Shown here piece after piece: positions 1 through 8,377 of a stretch of DNA of 64,000 nucleotides (positions within the stretch are counted from its first letter, which is position 1; each line of letters starts with the position of its first letter). The notes beneath the pieces are model-generated. The model was not told where the DNA came from and made no database searches. It saw only the letters and a program-made list of their open reading frames with translations. The DNA comes from AV80 sp035536995. Its GTDB lineage: Bacteria > Verrucomicrobiota > Verrucomicrobiia > Chthoniobacterales > UBA10450. The stretch lies in the NCBI GenBank assembly GCA_035536995.1, contig DATLNB010000034.1, forward strand, positions 98,994-162,993, given 5' to 3'. A program made the position numbers and the translations under genes.

Positions 1-221
1 GCGGCACGATCGTCCTCGGTCAGGCAACCAAACGGATCGTTGTGCAGTACCTCGGCATAGCAAGTCAGCATACCGATGGAAGCATAGCGCCTATTCGTCA
101 GGATGAACGTTGCCTGGGCTAGTGCGACCGCTTCGGATCTTGCCCGCACCCAGAGCGTGACAACTCCAACTTGACCAACGGCGACAGTTCGCTCGTGGGA
201 ACCCGCGCGCACCGCGGTCAT
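1..221 (-). CDS. Unknown protein, N-terminal part (runs off left edge)
   Basis: Reading leftwards from an ATG at 221, the minus strand stays open to the window edge (73 complete codons), so this is the beginning of a gene whose end is not in the window. The product starts MTAVRAGSHERTVAVGQVGV and continues with a mixed strand/helix pattern rich in Ala and Val. It has no signal peptide and no motif I recognise. No good Shine-Dalgarno precedes the ATG, so the start is uncertain. It is divergent from the TonB receptor gene. The amino-acid composition looks like real protein, but with so little sequence the gene call is moderate and no function is proposed. Confidence 0.5.
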   Translation of the reverse strand, partial: MTAVRAGSHERTVAVGQVGVVTLWVRARSEAVALAQATFILTNRRYASIGMLTCYAEVLHNDPFGCLTEDDRA

Positions 222-316
222 GATACGGTAGAGATTTAACAACGGTTTGGTCCTCGATAGTTTGGGGGAGCAGTCACAGTACCCCCAAATAGGTCGGTGG
301 CACGCGGCTTTTACTT

Positions 317-337
317 AGACGCATAATCAATGCGTCT
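317..337. promoter_or_regulatory. Perfect 8-bp inverted repeat upstream of the TonB receptor gene
   Basis: AGACGCAT and ATGCGTCT are separated by 5 bases (AATCA). The element lies about 95 bases before the receptor ATG, in the divergent region between that gene and the left-edge gene. It could be an operator or an mRNA hairpin. There is no good T-run after it, so a terminator is less likely. Confidence 0.4.
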
Positions 338-400
338 TTAGTCCTGTCCTTTGTTCTCCGTATTCTCCGCAACCGGAAGTGCGTACCCGCTGCTTTGGCA

Positions 401-420
401 CCGGTCTAAGGCCCGCTTGA
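401..420 (+). repeat. 20-bp leader element, copy 1 (before TonB receptor)
   Basis: This stretch matches positions 5845-5864 at 18 of 20 bases. Both copies lie in the leader of an operon on the plus strand, and the receptor Shine-Dalgarno (GAGGG, 419-423) sits at the end of this copy. It could be a shared promoter or regulator site. Function is inferred from position only. Confidence 0.4.
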
Positions 421-432
421 GGGTTGATAGTC

Positions 433-2460
433 ATGACCATCAAGCGCTTCGTATTAGCCGCCAGCATTTTTGGCCTGTGTGGCGCGGTGTTTTCGTCGTT
501 GGAGGCCGAAGAGTCGGTCGACCTGATGAAGCTTAAAACGCTAAGCATCGACGAGATCATGCAGATCAAGATTCCGACGGTTTATGGTGCCTCGAAACAC
601 GACCAAAAGATCAACGAAGCGCCTTCATCGGTCACGCTGGTAACGCGTGAAGAAATTCAGCTTTATGGTTACCGCACAGTCGCGGAGATCCTCCGCAGCG
701 TCCGCGATTTCTATGTTACCTACGATCGCAACTACGCTTTTGTTGGAGTCCGCGGAGTCAATCGACCCGGCGATTTTGGCGGACGCATTCTCATCCTGAT
801 TGACGGAATGCGAGTCAACGATCCGATTTACGACAGCGCCGGTGTGGCGACCGATTTTCCCGTGGACGTCGACATGATCGAACGTGTCGAGGTAATTCGC
901 GGCCCCGGGTCCGCCCTTTACGGTAATAATGCCTTTTTTGCCGTGATCAACGTCGTCACCCGCACGGCAGCGGACGTCAATAGCACCGAGTTGGCCGGCG
1001 AGCTGGGCAGCTTCGGCACGCGCAAGGTCCGCGTCAGCTTCGGGAAAGTGTTCAAGACTGGTCTCTCGGTCCTTCTCACGGGAACATTTTTCGGGAGCGA
1101 CGGAAATGAGCGCCTTTACTTCAAGGAGTTCGACTCGCCCGAGAATAACCGGGGCCTTGCGGAAAATTTGGACGCCGACTCTTTCGTCAGCCTGGGATTA
1201 ACCGTGAGTTTCAGGGATTTCACGCTGCAAAGCGGTTACGTCTCGCGACGTAAAGAAGTGCCTACGGCCGCGTTCAACACAATCTTCAACGATCCGCAGT
1301 TTTACACCCTGGATCAGCGGACCTTTAGCCGAATGGGTTACGCCCATACGTTCGAGGGCGAGCTGAACGTACGAGCGAGCGTGCAGTGGAACTCCTATTA
1401 CTACAAAGCAGATTATCCTTACTCGGCAACAGAAGCAGAGCCGCGTCGCGCCATAATCAACCGCGACACGCTGGACACCCAATGGTGGGGGCTTGATTTG
1501 GAGGTCACCAAACCGCTCTTCAAGACCCATCTCTTTACCTTGGGGATGGAATACCAAGACAACGCCAGTCAGAATCTGGCAAACTACGACGTTTCGCCGC
1601 GTGTCGAGTATCTGCACCTGGAGACGGCCGCCTCGATCATTGGTCTGTTTGTTCAGGATGAGTGGACGGTCACCAAAAAGCTAACGCTCAACGGCGGCGT
1701 CCGTTATGATTTCTTCGAGACCTTCGGTAGCACAGTTAATCCACGTGGCGCCGTCATTTTACATCCGTTCAACAACACTACGCTGAAGGCACTCTATGGG
1801 CAGGCGTATCGTGCCCCGAACATGTTTGAGTCCTCCTATGGAACCTCAGCGTCCGGGTTCCGTTCTAATCCGGATCTGCAACCAGAAAAGGTAAGGAGCT
1901 ATGAACTAGTCCTTGAACAGACCCTCACTTCGCAATGGCGCCTGAATGGAGCGGTCTTTTACAACCAGATAGATGGTCTCATTTCCCAAGGCGAGGATCC
2001 GACGACTGGTGAACTATTCTTCGAGAACGAGGGGCTCGCGGAAACAAAAGGGGGCAGTATGGAATTGGAGGCTCACCTGCCGGAAGGTATCAAGGTCCGC
2101 GGCAGCTACACGCTGCAACGCACAACAGACGCGGTTACCGGGGAGGCGTTCAGTAATTCGCCAGAGCTGCTGGCCAAGCTCAACGTCATGTTTCCCGTCT
2201 ATCGGGACAAGATTTTCAGCGGGATCGAGCTTCAATATTCCAGCGAGACCGAGAACTCCAGGCATCAAACTACAAGCGGCTACTTGGTCGCGAACTGGAC
2301 ACTCTTCGGTCGCGAACTGATAAAAAACCTAGAGGTCTCCGCCGGGGTTTACAATTTGTTCGACAAGAAATACGGCTTTCCGGCTGCGCCCGGCAACCTC
2401 CAGGACAGTATTACTCAGGATGGGCGGACTTTTCGCGTCAAGCTCACTTATCGCTTTTAG
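433..2460 (+). CDS. TonB-dependent outer-membrane receptor
   Basis: The protein (675 aa from the ATG at 433) would import an iron chelate, cobalamin or another scarce ligand across the outer membrane. A signal peptide (about residues 1-27) is followed by a short linker and a plug domain with the typical RVEVIRGPGSALYGNNAF segment, then a 22-strand-type barrel ending in aromatic Phe (LTYRF). The ATG at 433 is preferred over an in-frame TTG at 424 because GAGGG lies 9 bases before it. The gene is followed after 8 bases by a YfiR-like gene and then a sensor kinase, which suggests that the receptor takes part in sensing as well as uptake. The ligand cannot be told from sequence. Confidence 0.92.
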   Translation: MTIKRFVLAASIFGLCGAVFSSLEAEESVDLMKLKTLSIDEIMQIKIPTVYGASKHDQKINEAPSSVTLVTREEIQLYGYRTVAEILRSVRDFYVTYDRNYAFVGVRGVNRPGDFGGRILILIDGMRVNDPIYDSAGVATDFPVDVDMIERVEVIRGPGSALYGNNAFFAVINVVTRTAADVNSTELAGELGSFGTRKVRVSFGKVFKTGLSVLLTGTFFGSDGNERLYFKEFDSPENNRGLAENLDADSFVSLGLTVSFRDFTLQSGYVSRRKEVPTAAFNTIFNDPQFYTLDQRTFSRMGYAHTFEGELNVRASVQWNSYYYKADYPYSATEAEPRRAIINRDTLDTQWWGLDLEVTKPLFKTHLFTLGMEYQDNASQNLANYDVSPRVEYLHLETAASIIGLFVQDEWTVTKKLTLNGGVRYDFFETFGSTVNPRGAVILHPFNNTTLKALYGQAYRAPNMFESSYGTSASGFRSNPDLQPEKVRSYELVLEQTLTSQWRLNGAVFYNQIDGLISQGEDPTTGELFFENEGLAETKGGSMELEAHLPEGIKVRGSYTLQRTTDAVTGEAFSNSPELLAKLNVMFPVYRDKIFSGIELQYSSETENSRHQTTSGYLVANWTLFGRELIKNLEVSAGVYNLFDKKYGFPAAPGNLQDSITQDGRTFRVKLTYRF

Positions 2461-2468
2461 ACCTGACG

Positions 2469-2993
2469 ATGCGAAAAATTGTCCTTTTCGCCCTGTTTCT
2501 GGCGGTATCGGTTTCGCGCTCCTTCGCCGCTGACGCGCTGCTGGAGTACCAGGTGAAAGCGGTGTGCGTGCTCAACGCCGTCCGCTTTGTTTCGTGGCCG
2601 ACCGGGGCCTTTGAAAGCCACGACTCGCCGTTGGTTATCGGCATTCTCGGGGACAACCCTTTCGGTTCGACTCTTCAGGATGTCGTAAAAGGCGAAACCG
2701 TCCAGAAACGCCACATCGTCGTCCGGCGGGTTCGTCTCGAGGAAGCGACGGGCGTACACGTCCTGCTGATCAGCCGCTCCGAGCAGGAGCGGCTCGGTGG
2801 GATCCTGGGGACGCTTGCCAGCGCGAGCGTGCTGACGATCAGCGAAATCGATCATTTTACCCAGATGGGAGGAATGCTTGGCCTGGGCCTGGCCCGCGGA
2901 AGAATTCGCTTTGAAGCCAACACCGAAGCAGCCCGCCGCGCTCAGCTCAAATTCAGCTCTCAGTTTCTCCTCCTTGCTCGGAGCACTAAATGA
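2469..2993 (+). CDS. YfiR-like (DUF4154) periplasmic protein
   Basis: A 174-aa secreted protein with a signal peptide (residues 1-20, ending SFAA) and the whole DUF4154 pattern: an early EYQVKAV...RFVSWP segment, a middle VLLIS strand, VLTISEID..., and the closing RFEANTEAARRAQLKFSSQFLLLA segment. In Pseudomonas, YfiR is the periplasmic repressor of the CHASE8-HAMP-GGDEF enzyme YfiN. Here the next gene overlaps by 4 bases (ATGA) and has a CHASE8-like sensor region on a hybrid histidine kinase. The inferred role is a periplasmic modulator of that kinase. The Cys residues that stabilise Pseudomonas YfiR are not obviously conserved: only one Cys lies in the mature part. Confidence 0.85.
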   Translation: MRKIVLFALFLAVSVSRSFAADALLEYQVKAVCVLNAVRFVSWPTGAFESHDSPLVIGILGDNPFGSTLQDVVKGETVQKRHIVVRRVRLEEATGVHVLLISRSEQERLGGILGTLASASVLTISEIDHFTQMGGMLGLGLARGRIRFEANTEAARRAQLKFSSQFLLLARSTK

Positions 2994-5710
2994 AACCGAA
3001 CATCAGGAGCCGCCTCCAGAACCTTCCCGTCCGGTGGAAGCTTATCCTCGTTATTCTGCTAACGTGTACGACCGTCCTGATCCTGGCCCTGGCCGCGCTT
3101 TTCGTTTTCCAATCGATCACGATCCAGGCGCACTTCACTCGCGATCTCTCTACCCTTGCGCGGATCATCGCTCATAATTCCGAGGCGGCCGTGGCTTTCA
3201 ACGATCGTGATGCGACGATCCAGACCTTATCGGGGATTGAAACACGCCCGGAGATCGATATGGCCTGCCTCGTCCTGGAGAATGGGGAACACGTTACTCC
3301 GCTCGACCGCGAGCACGAACACAACCAGGAAATCGAAAAGGCCCTCGACCGCGGTAACCGCTCGATCGGCTCGGACGTCCTCTTCGCTTCGCCCGTGGTG
3401 CTTGATGGAAAGCGACTCGGGACCCTGTATCTTCGGGCGAATCTCGCACCCGTCCGGGCAAGCCTGCTACGCCTTTACGGCCAAATGCTCGCGCTTGTGC
3501 TCGCGGGCTCGCTCGTGCTAGCCCTCGTGCTGGCCAGTCATTTTCAACGGTTCGTTACCGCCCCAATTCTTCATCTCGCTGAAGTCGTGGAAAGCGTTGG
3601 ACAGAACGGAGACTACTCCTTGCGAGCGACGAACGTAGGCACCGACGAAATAGGCGTGCTAAGCGACGCCTTCAACCAAATGCTGACTCAGATCCAGCAA
3701 AGCAAGGAAACGCTCATTGCCACCAACGATGAGCTAGGCCTACGGGTGCTCGAGCGTACCTCGCAGCTGCAAGCCGCGAAAGAAGCGGCCGAAGCCGCGA
3801 GCCTGAGCAAGAGCGAATTTCTTGCGAACATGAGCCACGAAATCCGCACCCCGATGAACGGCATCATCGGCATGACAGACCTCACGTTAGAAACGAATTT
3901 GGATCACGAGCAGCGCGAATATATCGAGATGGTGAAAAGCTCTGCGGATTTATTGTTGGGTTTAATCAACGATATTCTCGATTTTTCCAAAATTGAGGCG
4001 GGGATGCTTCAGCTCGAAGCGATCGACTTCAGCTTGCGTGATTGCATCAGCGGAGTTCTGAAACCGCTCGCCCTGCGCGCCGACCAAAAAGGTCTCGAGC
4101 TGATCGCGGATATTTTCCCCGATGTGCCGGATCATTGCATGGGCGATCCGTTGCGCCTGCGCCAGATCCTGACCAATCTCACGGCAAACGCGATCAAGTT
4201 CACCGAGCGCGGTGAGGTGGTCATCAAAGTAACCCATCGGCTCGAGGCCAATGGGGAGGCAGAATTTCTGTTTTCGGTCGCGGACACAGGCATCGGAATT
4301 CCCGCCGAAAAGCATGACGCGATTTTCGAACCGTTCTCCCAGGCGGACGGTTCGACGACGCGGACTTATGGCGGCACCGGCCTCGGGCTTTCCATTGCAT
4401 CGCAGCTCATCCAGGCAATGGAGGGACGTATCTGGTTGGAAAGCACCGTAGGAGAAGGCACGACGTTCTATTTCACGACGGTTTTGCCGATTCAACACAC
4501 GCCAATGCCCGCCTTGAAAGTCGCCGAGCTCGACGACCTTACTGCGATGCGTGTGCTTGTGGTCGACGACAATGCGGTGAACCGGCGCATCCTTCATGAG
4601 ATGTTAACGCACTGGCGGATGTCTCCAACTGTGACGGCGTCGGGCGAGGCCGGCCTCCAGGAATTGTTACGCGCCGCGAAGGCTGGGTGGGCCTATCAGC
4701 TCGTCCTTATCGACGCCGTCATGCCGGAAATGGATGGTTTCGCCGTAGCGGAAAAAATTCATGCGCAACCGGAGCTGGTGGACGCCACCGTCATGATGTT
4801 GTCGTCCGCGATGCCGGTCGGCACAGCGGCACGTTGCAGCCTGCTGGGCATTGCGAGTTGTCTGACGAAACCGGTCACACAATCCGAATTGCTCGAGGCC
4901 ATCCTGGCCGCGGTCGGCTGTCGCACCGTGGAAGCACCAGTTGGCGCTCCGGAAATGCCGGCCCCGGGACCTGCGCCTGCCGCGCTGTCTTTGCGCATCC
5001 TGGTAGCGGAAGATAATCGTGTTAATCGTGCCGTCGCCACGGGCATTCTCGAAAAACAAGGGCACGTGCTCGTCCACGCCGCCAATGGGCACGAAGCGGT
5101 CGACGCTTTCACCGCTGGAGTTTTCGACGTTATCCTGATGGACATGCAGATGCCGCATATGGACGGATTCGAAGCGACGCGGCGCATTCGCGAAATGGAA
5201 GAAACGAGTGGCCGCCATATCCGAATCGTGGCGATGACGGCGCATGCCATGACCGGGGACCGGGAGCGCTGCCTTGCCGCGGGGATGGATGATTATGTTT
5301 CCAAGCCGCTGCAGAAGGGAGACCTTTTGCGGTCGCTCCTTGGCCGCGACATCGAAGGCGCAGAGGCTGATGTCATATTCACGGAGGCGGCCATCTTCCC
5401 GCGTGAGAAGTGGCTCGCGCAATGCGAAGGCGACGAAAAATTGGCCGCCGAGCTGGTCACAATTTTTCGCGAGAATACCCCGGCAATCGTACAGACTATT
5501 AGGGAGGCCCTTGAGCAGGAAGACGGCGCTGCTCTAAGCGCGAGCGCGCACAGGCTGCTGAGCTCATTGGGATGTTTCGGCGCTGCTCCTGCGCACGCCT
5601 GCGCGCTGAGCCTGGAAACGCGCGGCCGAGCAAATGATTTTCGCGGGACCAAAAAAACGTTCAGGGAGCTTGAAAGAGAACTCGAGAGAGTTTACGCGGC
5701 GCTCGCTTAG
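2990..5710 (+). CDS. Hybrid histidine kinase, CHASE8-like/HAMP/HisKA/HATPase/REC/REC/HPt
   Basis: A 906-aa inner-membrane kinase. TM1 spans about residues 16-40, a periplasmic region resembling CHASE8 (LARIIAHNSEAAVAFND) about 41-160, and TM2 about 165-185, followed by HAMP. The HisKA site is His283 in MSHEIRTPMNG. The ATPase has the N box (NLTANAIKFT), DTGIGI and GGTGLGLS. REC1 has Asp575 (LIDAVMPEMDG) and REC2 has Asp718 (LMDMQMPHMDG). The C-terminal HPt keeps His854, but the usual K-G after it is replaced (HRLLSS). The start overlaps yfiR-like by 4 bases, so the receptor, YfiR-like protein and kinase are co-made. No output domain is present, so the phosphate must leave through HPt to an unlinked regulator. 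Confidence 0.9.
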   Translation: MKPNIRSRLQNLPVRWKLILVILLTCTTVLILALAALFVFQSITIQAHFTRDLSTLARIIAHNSEAAVAFNDRDATIQTLSGIETRPEIDMACLVLENGEHVTPLDREHEHNQEIEKALDRGNRSIGSDVLFASPVVLDGKRLGTLYLRANLAPVRASLLRLYGQMLALVLAGSLVLALVLASHFQRFVTAPILHLAEVVESVGQNGDYSLRATNVGTDEIGVLSDAFNQMLTQIQQSKETLIATNDELGLRVLERTSQLQAAKEAAEAASLSKSEFLANMSHEIRTPMNGIIGMTDLTLETNLDHEQREYIEMVKSSADLLLGLINDILDFSKIEAGMLQLEAIDFSLRDCISGVLKPLALRADQKGLELIADIFPDVPDHCMGDPLRLRQILTNLTANAIKFTERGEVVIKVTHRLEANGEAEFLFSVADTGIGIPAEKHDAIFEPFSQADGSTTRTYGGTGLGLSIASQLIQAMEGRIWLESTVGEGTTFYFTTVLPIQHTPMPALKVAELDDLTAMRVLVVDDNAVNRRILHEMLTHWRMSPTVTASGEAGLQELLRAAKAGWAYQLVLIDAVMPEMDGFAVAEKIHAQPELVDATVMMLSSAMPVGTAARCSLLGIASCLTKPVTQSELLEAILAAVGCRTVEAPVGAPEMPAPGPAPAALSLRILVAEDNRVNRAVATGILEKQGHVLVHAANGHEAVDAFTAGVFDVILMDMQMPHMDGFEATRRIREMEETSGRHIRIVAMTAHAMTGDRERCLAAGMDDYVSKPLQKGDLLRSLLGRDIEGAEADVIFTEAAIFPREKWLAQCEGDEKLAAELVTIFRENTPAIVQTIREALEQEDGAALSASAHRLLSSLGCFGAAPAHACALSLETRGRANDFRGTKKTFRELERELERVYAALA

Positions 5711-5782
5711 ACGTCGCTAACCGCCAGCGGCGAGTCGACCCAGACCGGAGCCTCCGCACTAGCGGTCGTTCTAAACAGGGAG

Positions 5783-5804
5783 CGTAGGTATTCGAAGTCC
5801 TACG
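5783..5804 (+). terminator. Weak hairpin between the kinase and kaiC operons
   Basis: CGTAGG and CCTACG form a 6-bp stem with a 10-base loop, 73 bases after the kinase stop codon. No T-run follows, so it may be a Rho-type or non-functional structure. Confidence 0.25.
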
Positions 5805-5844
5805 TAGTAGTTCGTTGTCGTCCGCGTAGTCAGCGGCTTCGCGC

Positions 5845-5864
5845 CCGGTCTAAGGAGCGCTTGA
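5845..5864 (+). repeat. 20-bp leader element, copy 2 (before kaiC)
   Basis: The second copy of the element at 401-420, with 18 of 20 bases identical. It lies 76 bases before the kaiC ATG. The bases just 5' are also partly similar (GCTGCTTTGGCA against GCGGCTTCGCGC), so the conserved stretch may be longer, as expected of a promoter. Confidence 0.4.
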
Positions 5865-5940
5865 GATTAAGGCGAAACCTGAGTGCCGGCGGGGAACTCT
5901 TCAAAGCCTGGTCAGAAGAGAGATACCGGAGCCAACATTT

Positions 5941-7695
5941 ATGAAAAAGCCGAAGTCGAAACCTACTCGCAAGACCTTGTCGAAATCGCCTACGGGCATA
6001 AGGGGCTTGGATGAAATAACCGGTGGCGGCCTGCCCACGGGCCGGCCCACCCTAATCTGTGGCGGCGCGGGCTGCGGCAAGACTTTGCTTTCAATGGAGT
6101 TTCTGGTCCGTGGTGCGACCGCCCATGACGAGCCGGGGGTCTTCGTAGCGTTCGAAGAAACAGGGGAAGAGCTAACTCAGAATGTTGCCTCACTCGGCTT
6201 CGATTTGAAAGACCTGGTCGCGCGAAAAAAGCTGTTGCTCGATTATATCTTCGTCGATCGGGCCGAATTCCAGGAAACGGGCGAATACGATCTCGAAGGA
6301 CTCTTCATTCGGCTCGGCTACGCGATCGATTCAATCAAGGCGAAGCGGGTGGTGCTCGATACGATCGAAGTTCTCTTCGGTGCCCTGCCCAACCAAAGCA
6401 TCGTGCGGGCGGAACTCCGTCGGCTCTTTCGCTGGCTAAAGGAAAAAGGGGTTACGGTGATCATGACCGGCGAGCGGGGCGACGGCACTCTTACCCGCTT
6501 CGGCCTCGAAGAATATGTTTCCGATTGCGTCATCTCCCTGGACCATCGCGTGGTTGACCAGGTCACGACTCGCCGCATTCGCGTCGTCAAATACCGAGGC
6601 ACGACGCACGGCACTAACGAGTATCCATTTCTCATCGAAAAAGAAGGGATCTCGATCTGGCCGATCACCTCCGTTCAAATGGAACACAGCGCCTCTGTCG
6701 AGCGCATCCCCACCGGGATCGAGCGTCTCGACACGATGCTCGGCGGCAAAGGTTTCTACCGGGGGAGCAGCATCCTCCTTTCCGGCACGGCCGGTACAGG
6801 TAAGACCGGCGTTTCCGCCACTTTCGCCGATGCCACATGCCGGCGCGGAGAGCGTTGCCTCTACATCTCCTTCGAAGAATCGTCCAGCCAGATCATCCGA
6901 AACACGGGAACGATTGGGCTCAACCTTCAGCAGTGGATCAACAACGGACGGCTCGAGATCCAAACCGTCCGTCCTTTTTATCACGGCCTGGAGATGCACC
7001 TCGCGCGCACGATCAAGGCCGTCTCTGAATTCGAGCCGCACCTCGTTATTATCGATCCGATCTCCGGTTTGGACACGACGGGCACCACTCTGGAAATCAA
7101 GGCGGCCCTGATGCGGTTGCTCGATTTCCTGAAGATAAAGGGAATCACTGTGATGCTCACGGACCTTACTCTGGGCGCAGGCGTGGCGGTGGACGGCGCC
7201 GATGCGACGATCCCGTCGCTTGTCGATACATGGTTGATGGTGCGCGATATCGAGACGGATGGTGAACGCAACCGCGGACTGCACGTGCTGAAGTCGCGCG
7301 GGATGGGCCATTCGAATCAGGTCCGCGAATTTATTGTCACCTCCAGCGGCATCCAGCTGACCGACGTCTACATCGGCCCGAGCGGAATGCTTACCGGCTC
7401 CGCCCGAGTCCAGCAGGAAGGCCGCGAGCGCGCTGAACGGGTCACCATGGATGAAGAAGCCGAGCGGCAGCAGCTGGCGCTCGAATGCAAACGAGCCGCG
7501 CTCGAAGCTCAGATCGCGGCGTTGCGGGCAGAATTCTCCGGCGAGGAAGCGATTATTACGCGCACCGTTCGCAAGGACAAGCAACGCGGAGCGGTCCTGG
7601 CACTGGACGAGGCGGCAATGGGACGCAGTCGCAAAGGCGATGTCATCAAAAGCAATGGAAGCCGTCGCCGGAACGAAATGGGGATGCAAGCTTGA
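5941..7695 (+). CDS. kaiC: KaiC-like double-domain RecA-fold ATPase/kinase
   Basis: A 584-aa protein with two RecA-type domains. CI has Walker A GGAGCGKT (residues 41-48) and the catalytic pair FEE (Glu72-Glu73). CII has GTAGTGKT (282-289) and FEE (Glu312-Glu313). In cyanobacteria KaiC is the ATPase core of the circadian clock. By eye alignment, the CII phospho-site pair Ser431-Thr432 corresponds here to Pro425-Ser426, so one site is lost and the other is a conservative change. In place of the KaiA-binding tail there is a charged coiled coil (about 490-530), and no kaiA is nearby. The gene overlaps the first kaiB by 4 bases. GGAG lies about 13 bases before the ATG. It probably works as a timer or stress switch rather than a full clock. 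Confidence 0.92.
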   Translation: MKKPKSKPTRKTLSKSPTGIRGLDEITGGGLPTGRPTLICGGAGCGKTLLSMEFLVRGATAHDEPGVFVAFEETGEELTQNVASLGFDLKDLVARKKLLLDYIFVDRAEFQETGEYDLEGLFIRLGYAIDSIKAKRVVLDTIEVLFGALPNQSIVRAELRRLFRWLKEKGVTVIMTGERGDGTLTRFGLEEYVSDCVISLDHRVVDQVTTRRIRVVKYRGTTHGTNEYPFLIEKEGISIWPITSVQMEHSASVERIPTGIERLDTMLGGKGFYRGSSILLSGTAGTGKTGVSATFADATCRRGERCLYISFEESSSQIIRNTGTIGLNLQQWINNGRLEIQTVRPFYHGLEMHLARTIKAVSEFEPHLVIIDPISGLDTTGTTLEIKAALMRLLDFLKIKGITVMLTDLTLGAGVAVDGADATIPSLVDTWLMVRDIETDGERNRGLHVLKSRGMGHSNQVREFIVTSSGIQLTDVYIGPSGMLTGSARVQQEGRERAERVTMDEEAERQQLALECKRAALEAQIAALRAEFSGEEAIITRTVRKDKQRGAVLALDEAAMGRSRKGDVIKSNGSRRRNEMGMQA

Positions 7696-8060
7696 AAACG
7701 CCCAACAAATCCGGTTCTTGCCGTAAACCTAAAAAGCCCGCTTCCGGCGGTGCGGAGTGGGACCTGCGGCTCTACGTGGCGGGTCCGGGCACGAAATCGG
7801 TTGCAGCGTTTCACAATCTCGAGCGACTCTGCGAGCAGCACCTCGCCGGCCGTTATCACATCGACGTCATCGACCTGGTGAAAACGCCGCAGCTGGCCCA
7901 GGGCGACCAAATTCTCGCTTTGCCGGCATTGGTCCGACACCTGCCCATGCCGATCCGCAAAGTAGTCGGTGACCTGTCCGACACAGAGCGAGTGATCGTG
8001 GGCTTGGACCTGCGGGCGCGCGCCGCCGGACCGTTCGCAAGCCGAAAAAGACCAGGCTAA
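7692..8060 (+). CDS. kaiB: KaiB-like protein 1
   Basis: A 122-aa protein of thioredoxin-like KaiB fold after a basic 24-residue N-terminal extension. It shows the family pattern LRLYVAGPGTKS, YHIDVIDLVKTPQLA, ALPALVRHLPMPIRKVVGDLSD and ERVIVGLDL. The start is inferred as TTG at 7692, overlapping the kaiC stop (TTGA) with GGGGA upstream. The open frame extends further upstream, but that part lies wholly inside kaiC. KaiB binds the CI ring of KaiC in cyanobacteria. The gene ends in TAATG shared with the second kaiB, so translation is coupled. Confidence 0.88.
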   Translation: MKTPNKSGSCRKPKKPASGGAEWDLRLYVAGPGTKSVAAFHNLERLCEQHLAGRYHIDVIDLVKTPQLAQGDQILALPALVRHLPMPIRKVVGDLSDTERVIVGLDLRARAAGPFASRKRPG

Positions 8061-8377
8061 TGTCAAACCGGCCGCCTTTTTCCGCGAAAAGCGATTCGTA
8101 TTGCCTTCGGCTCTATATCGCCGGCAGCACGCCACAATCCAGCCGAGCCATCGCGAATCTCAAGGCTATTTGCGAGAGCCATTTAAAGAATCGCTACGAC
8201 CTGACCGTGGTGGACCTCTACGAACAGCCCGAGCGGGCCGGAGAAGACCAGATCATGGTTGCCCCTACCCTCGTCCGCCTACTGCCGCTCCCGGTTCGCC
8301 GTTTGATCGGGGACCTCTCTCAGACCGAACGGGTGCTCGCGGCATTGGATGTGGCTCCGTCAGTCGCGCAGATATGA
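8060..8377 (+). CDS. kaiB: KaiB-like protein 2
   Basis: A 105-aa KaiB homologue: LRLYIAGSTPQSSRAIANL, YDLTVVDLYEQPERA, VAPTLVRLLPLPVRRLIGDLSQTERV. It starts at the last base of the first kaiB stop (TAATG) and overlaps the next kinase by ATGA. The size matches canonical KaiB (about 100 aa) and it lacks the basic extension of copy 1. The two copies differ at many positions, so this is an old duplication or two separately kept paralogues. They may compete for KaiC or bind different partners. Confidence 0.9.
   Translation: MSNRPPFSAKSDSYCLRLYIAGSTPQSSRAIANLKAICESHLKNRYDLTVVDLYEQPERAGEDQIMVAPTLVRLLPLPVRRLIGDLSQTERVLAALDVAPSVAQI

Noticed and set aside
5865..5937. Leader of kaiC resembles a c-di-GMP-I (GEMM) riboswitch (GGCGAAACC, GGGGA, CAAAGCC, GGTC)
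   Set aside because: The GNRA hairpin after AAACC is absent and six extra bases interrupt the conserved junction, so the match is most likely chance.
8101..8373. Upstream extension of the kai-operon kinase frame
   Set aside because: It lies wholly inside kaiB 2, and the ATG at 8374 gives the usual ATGA coupling.
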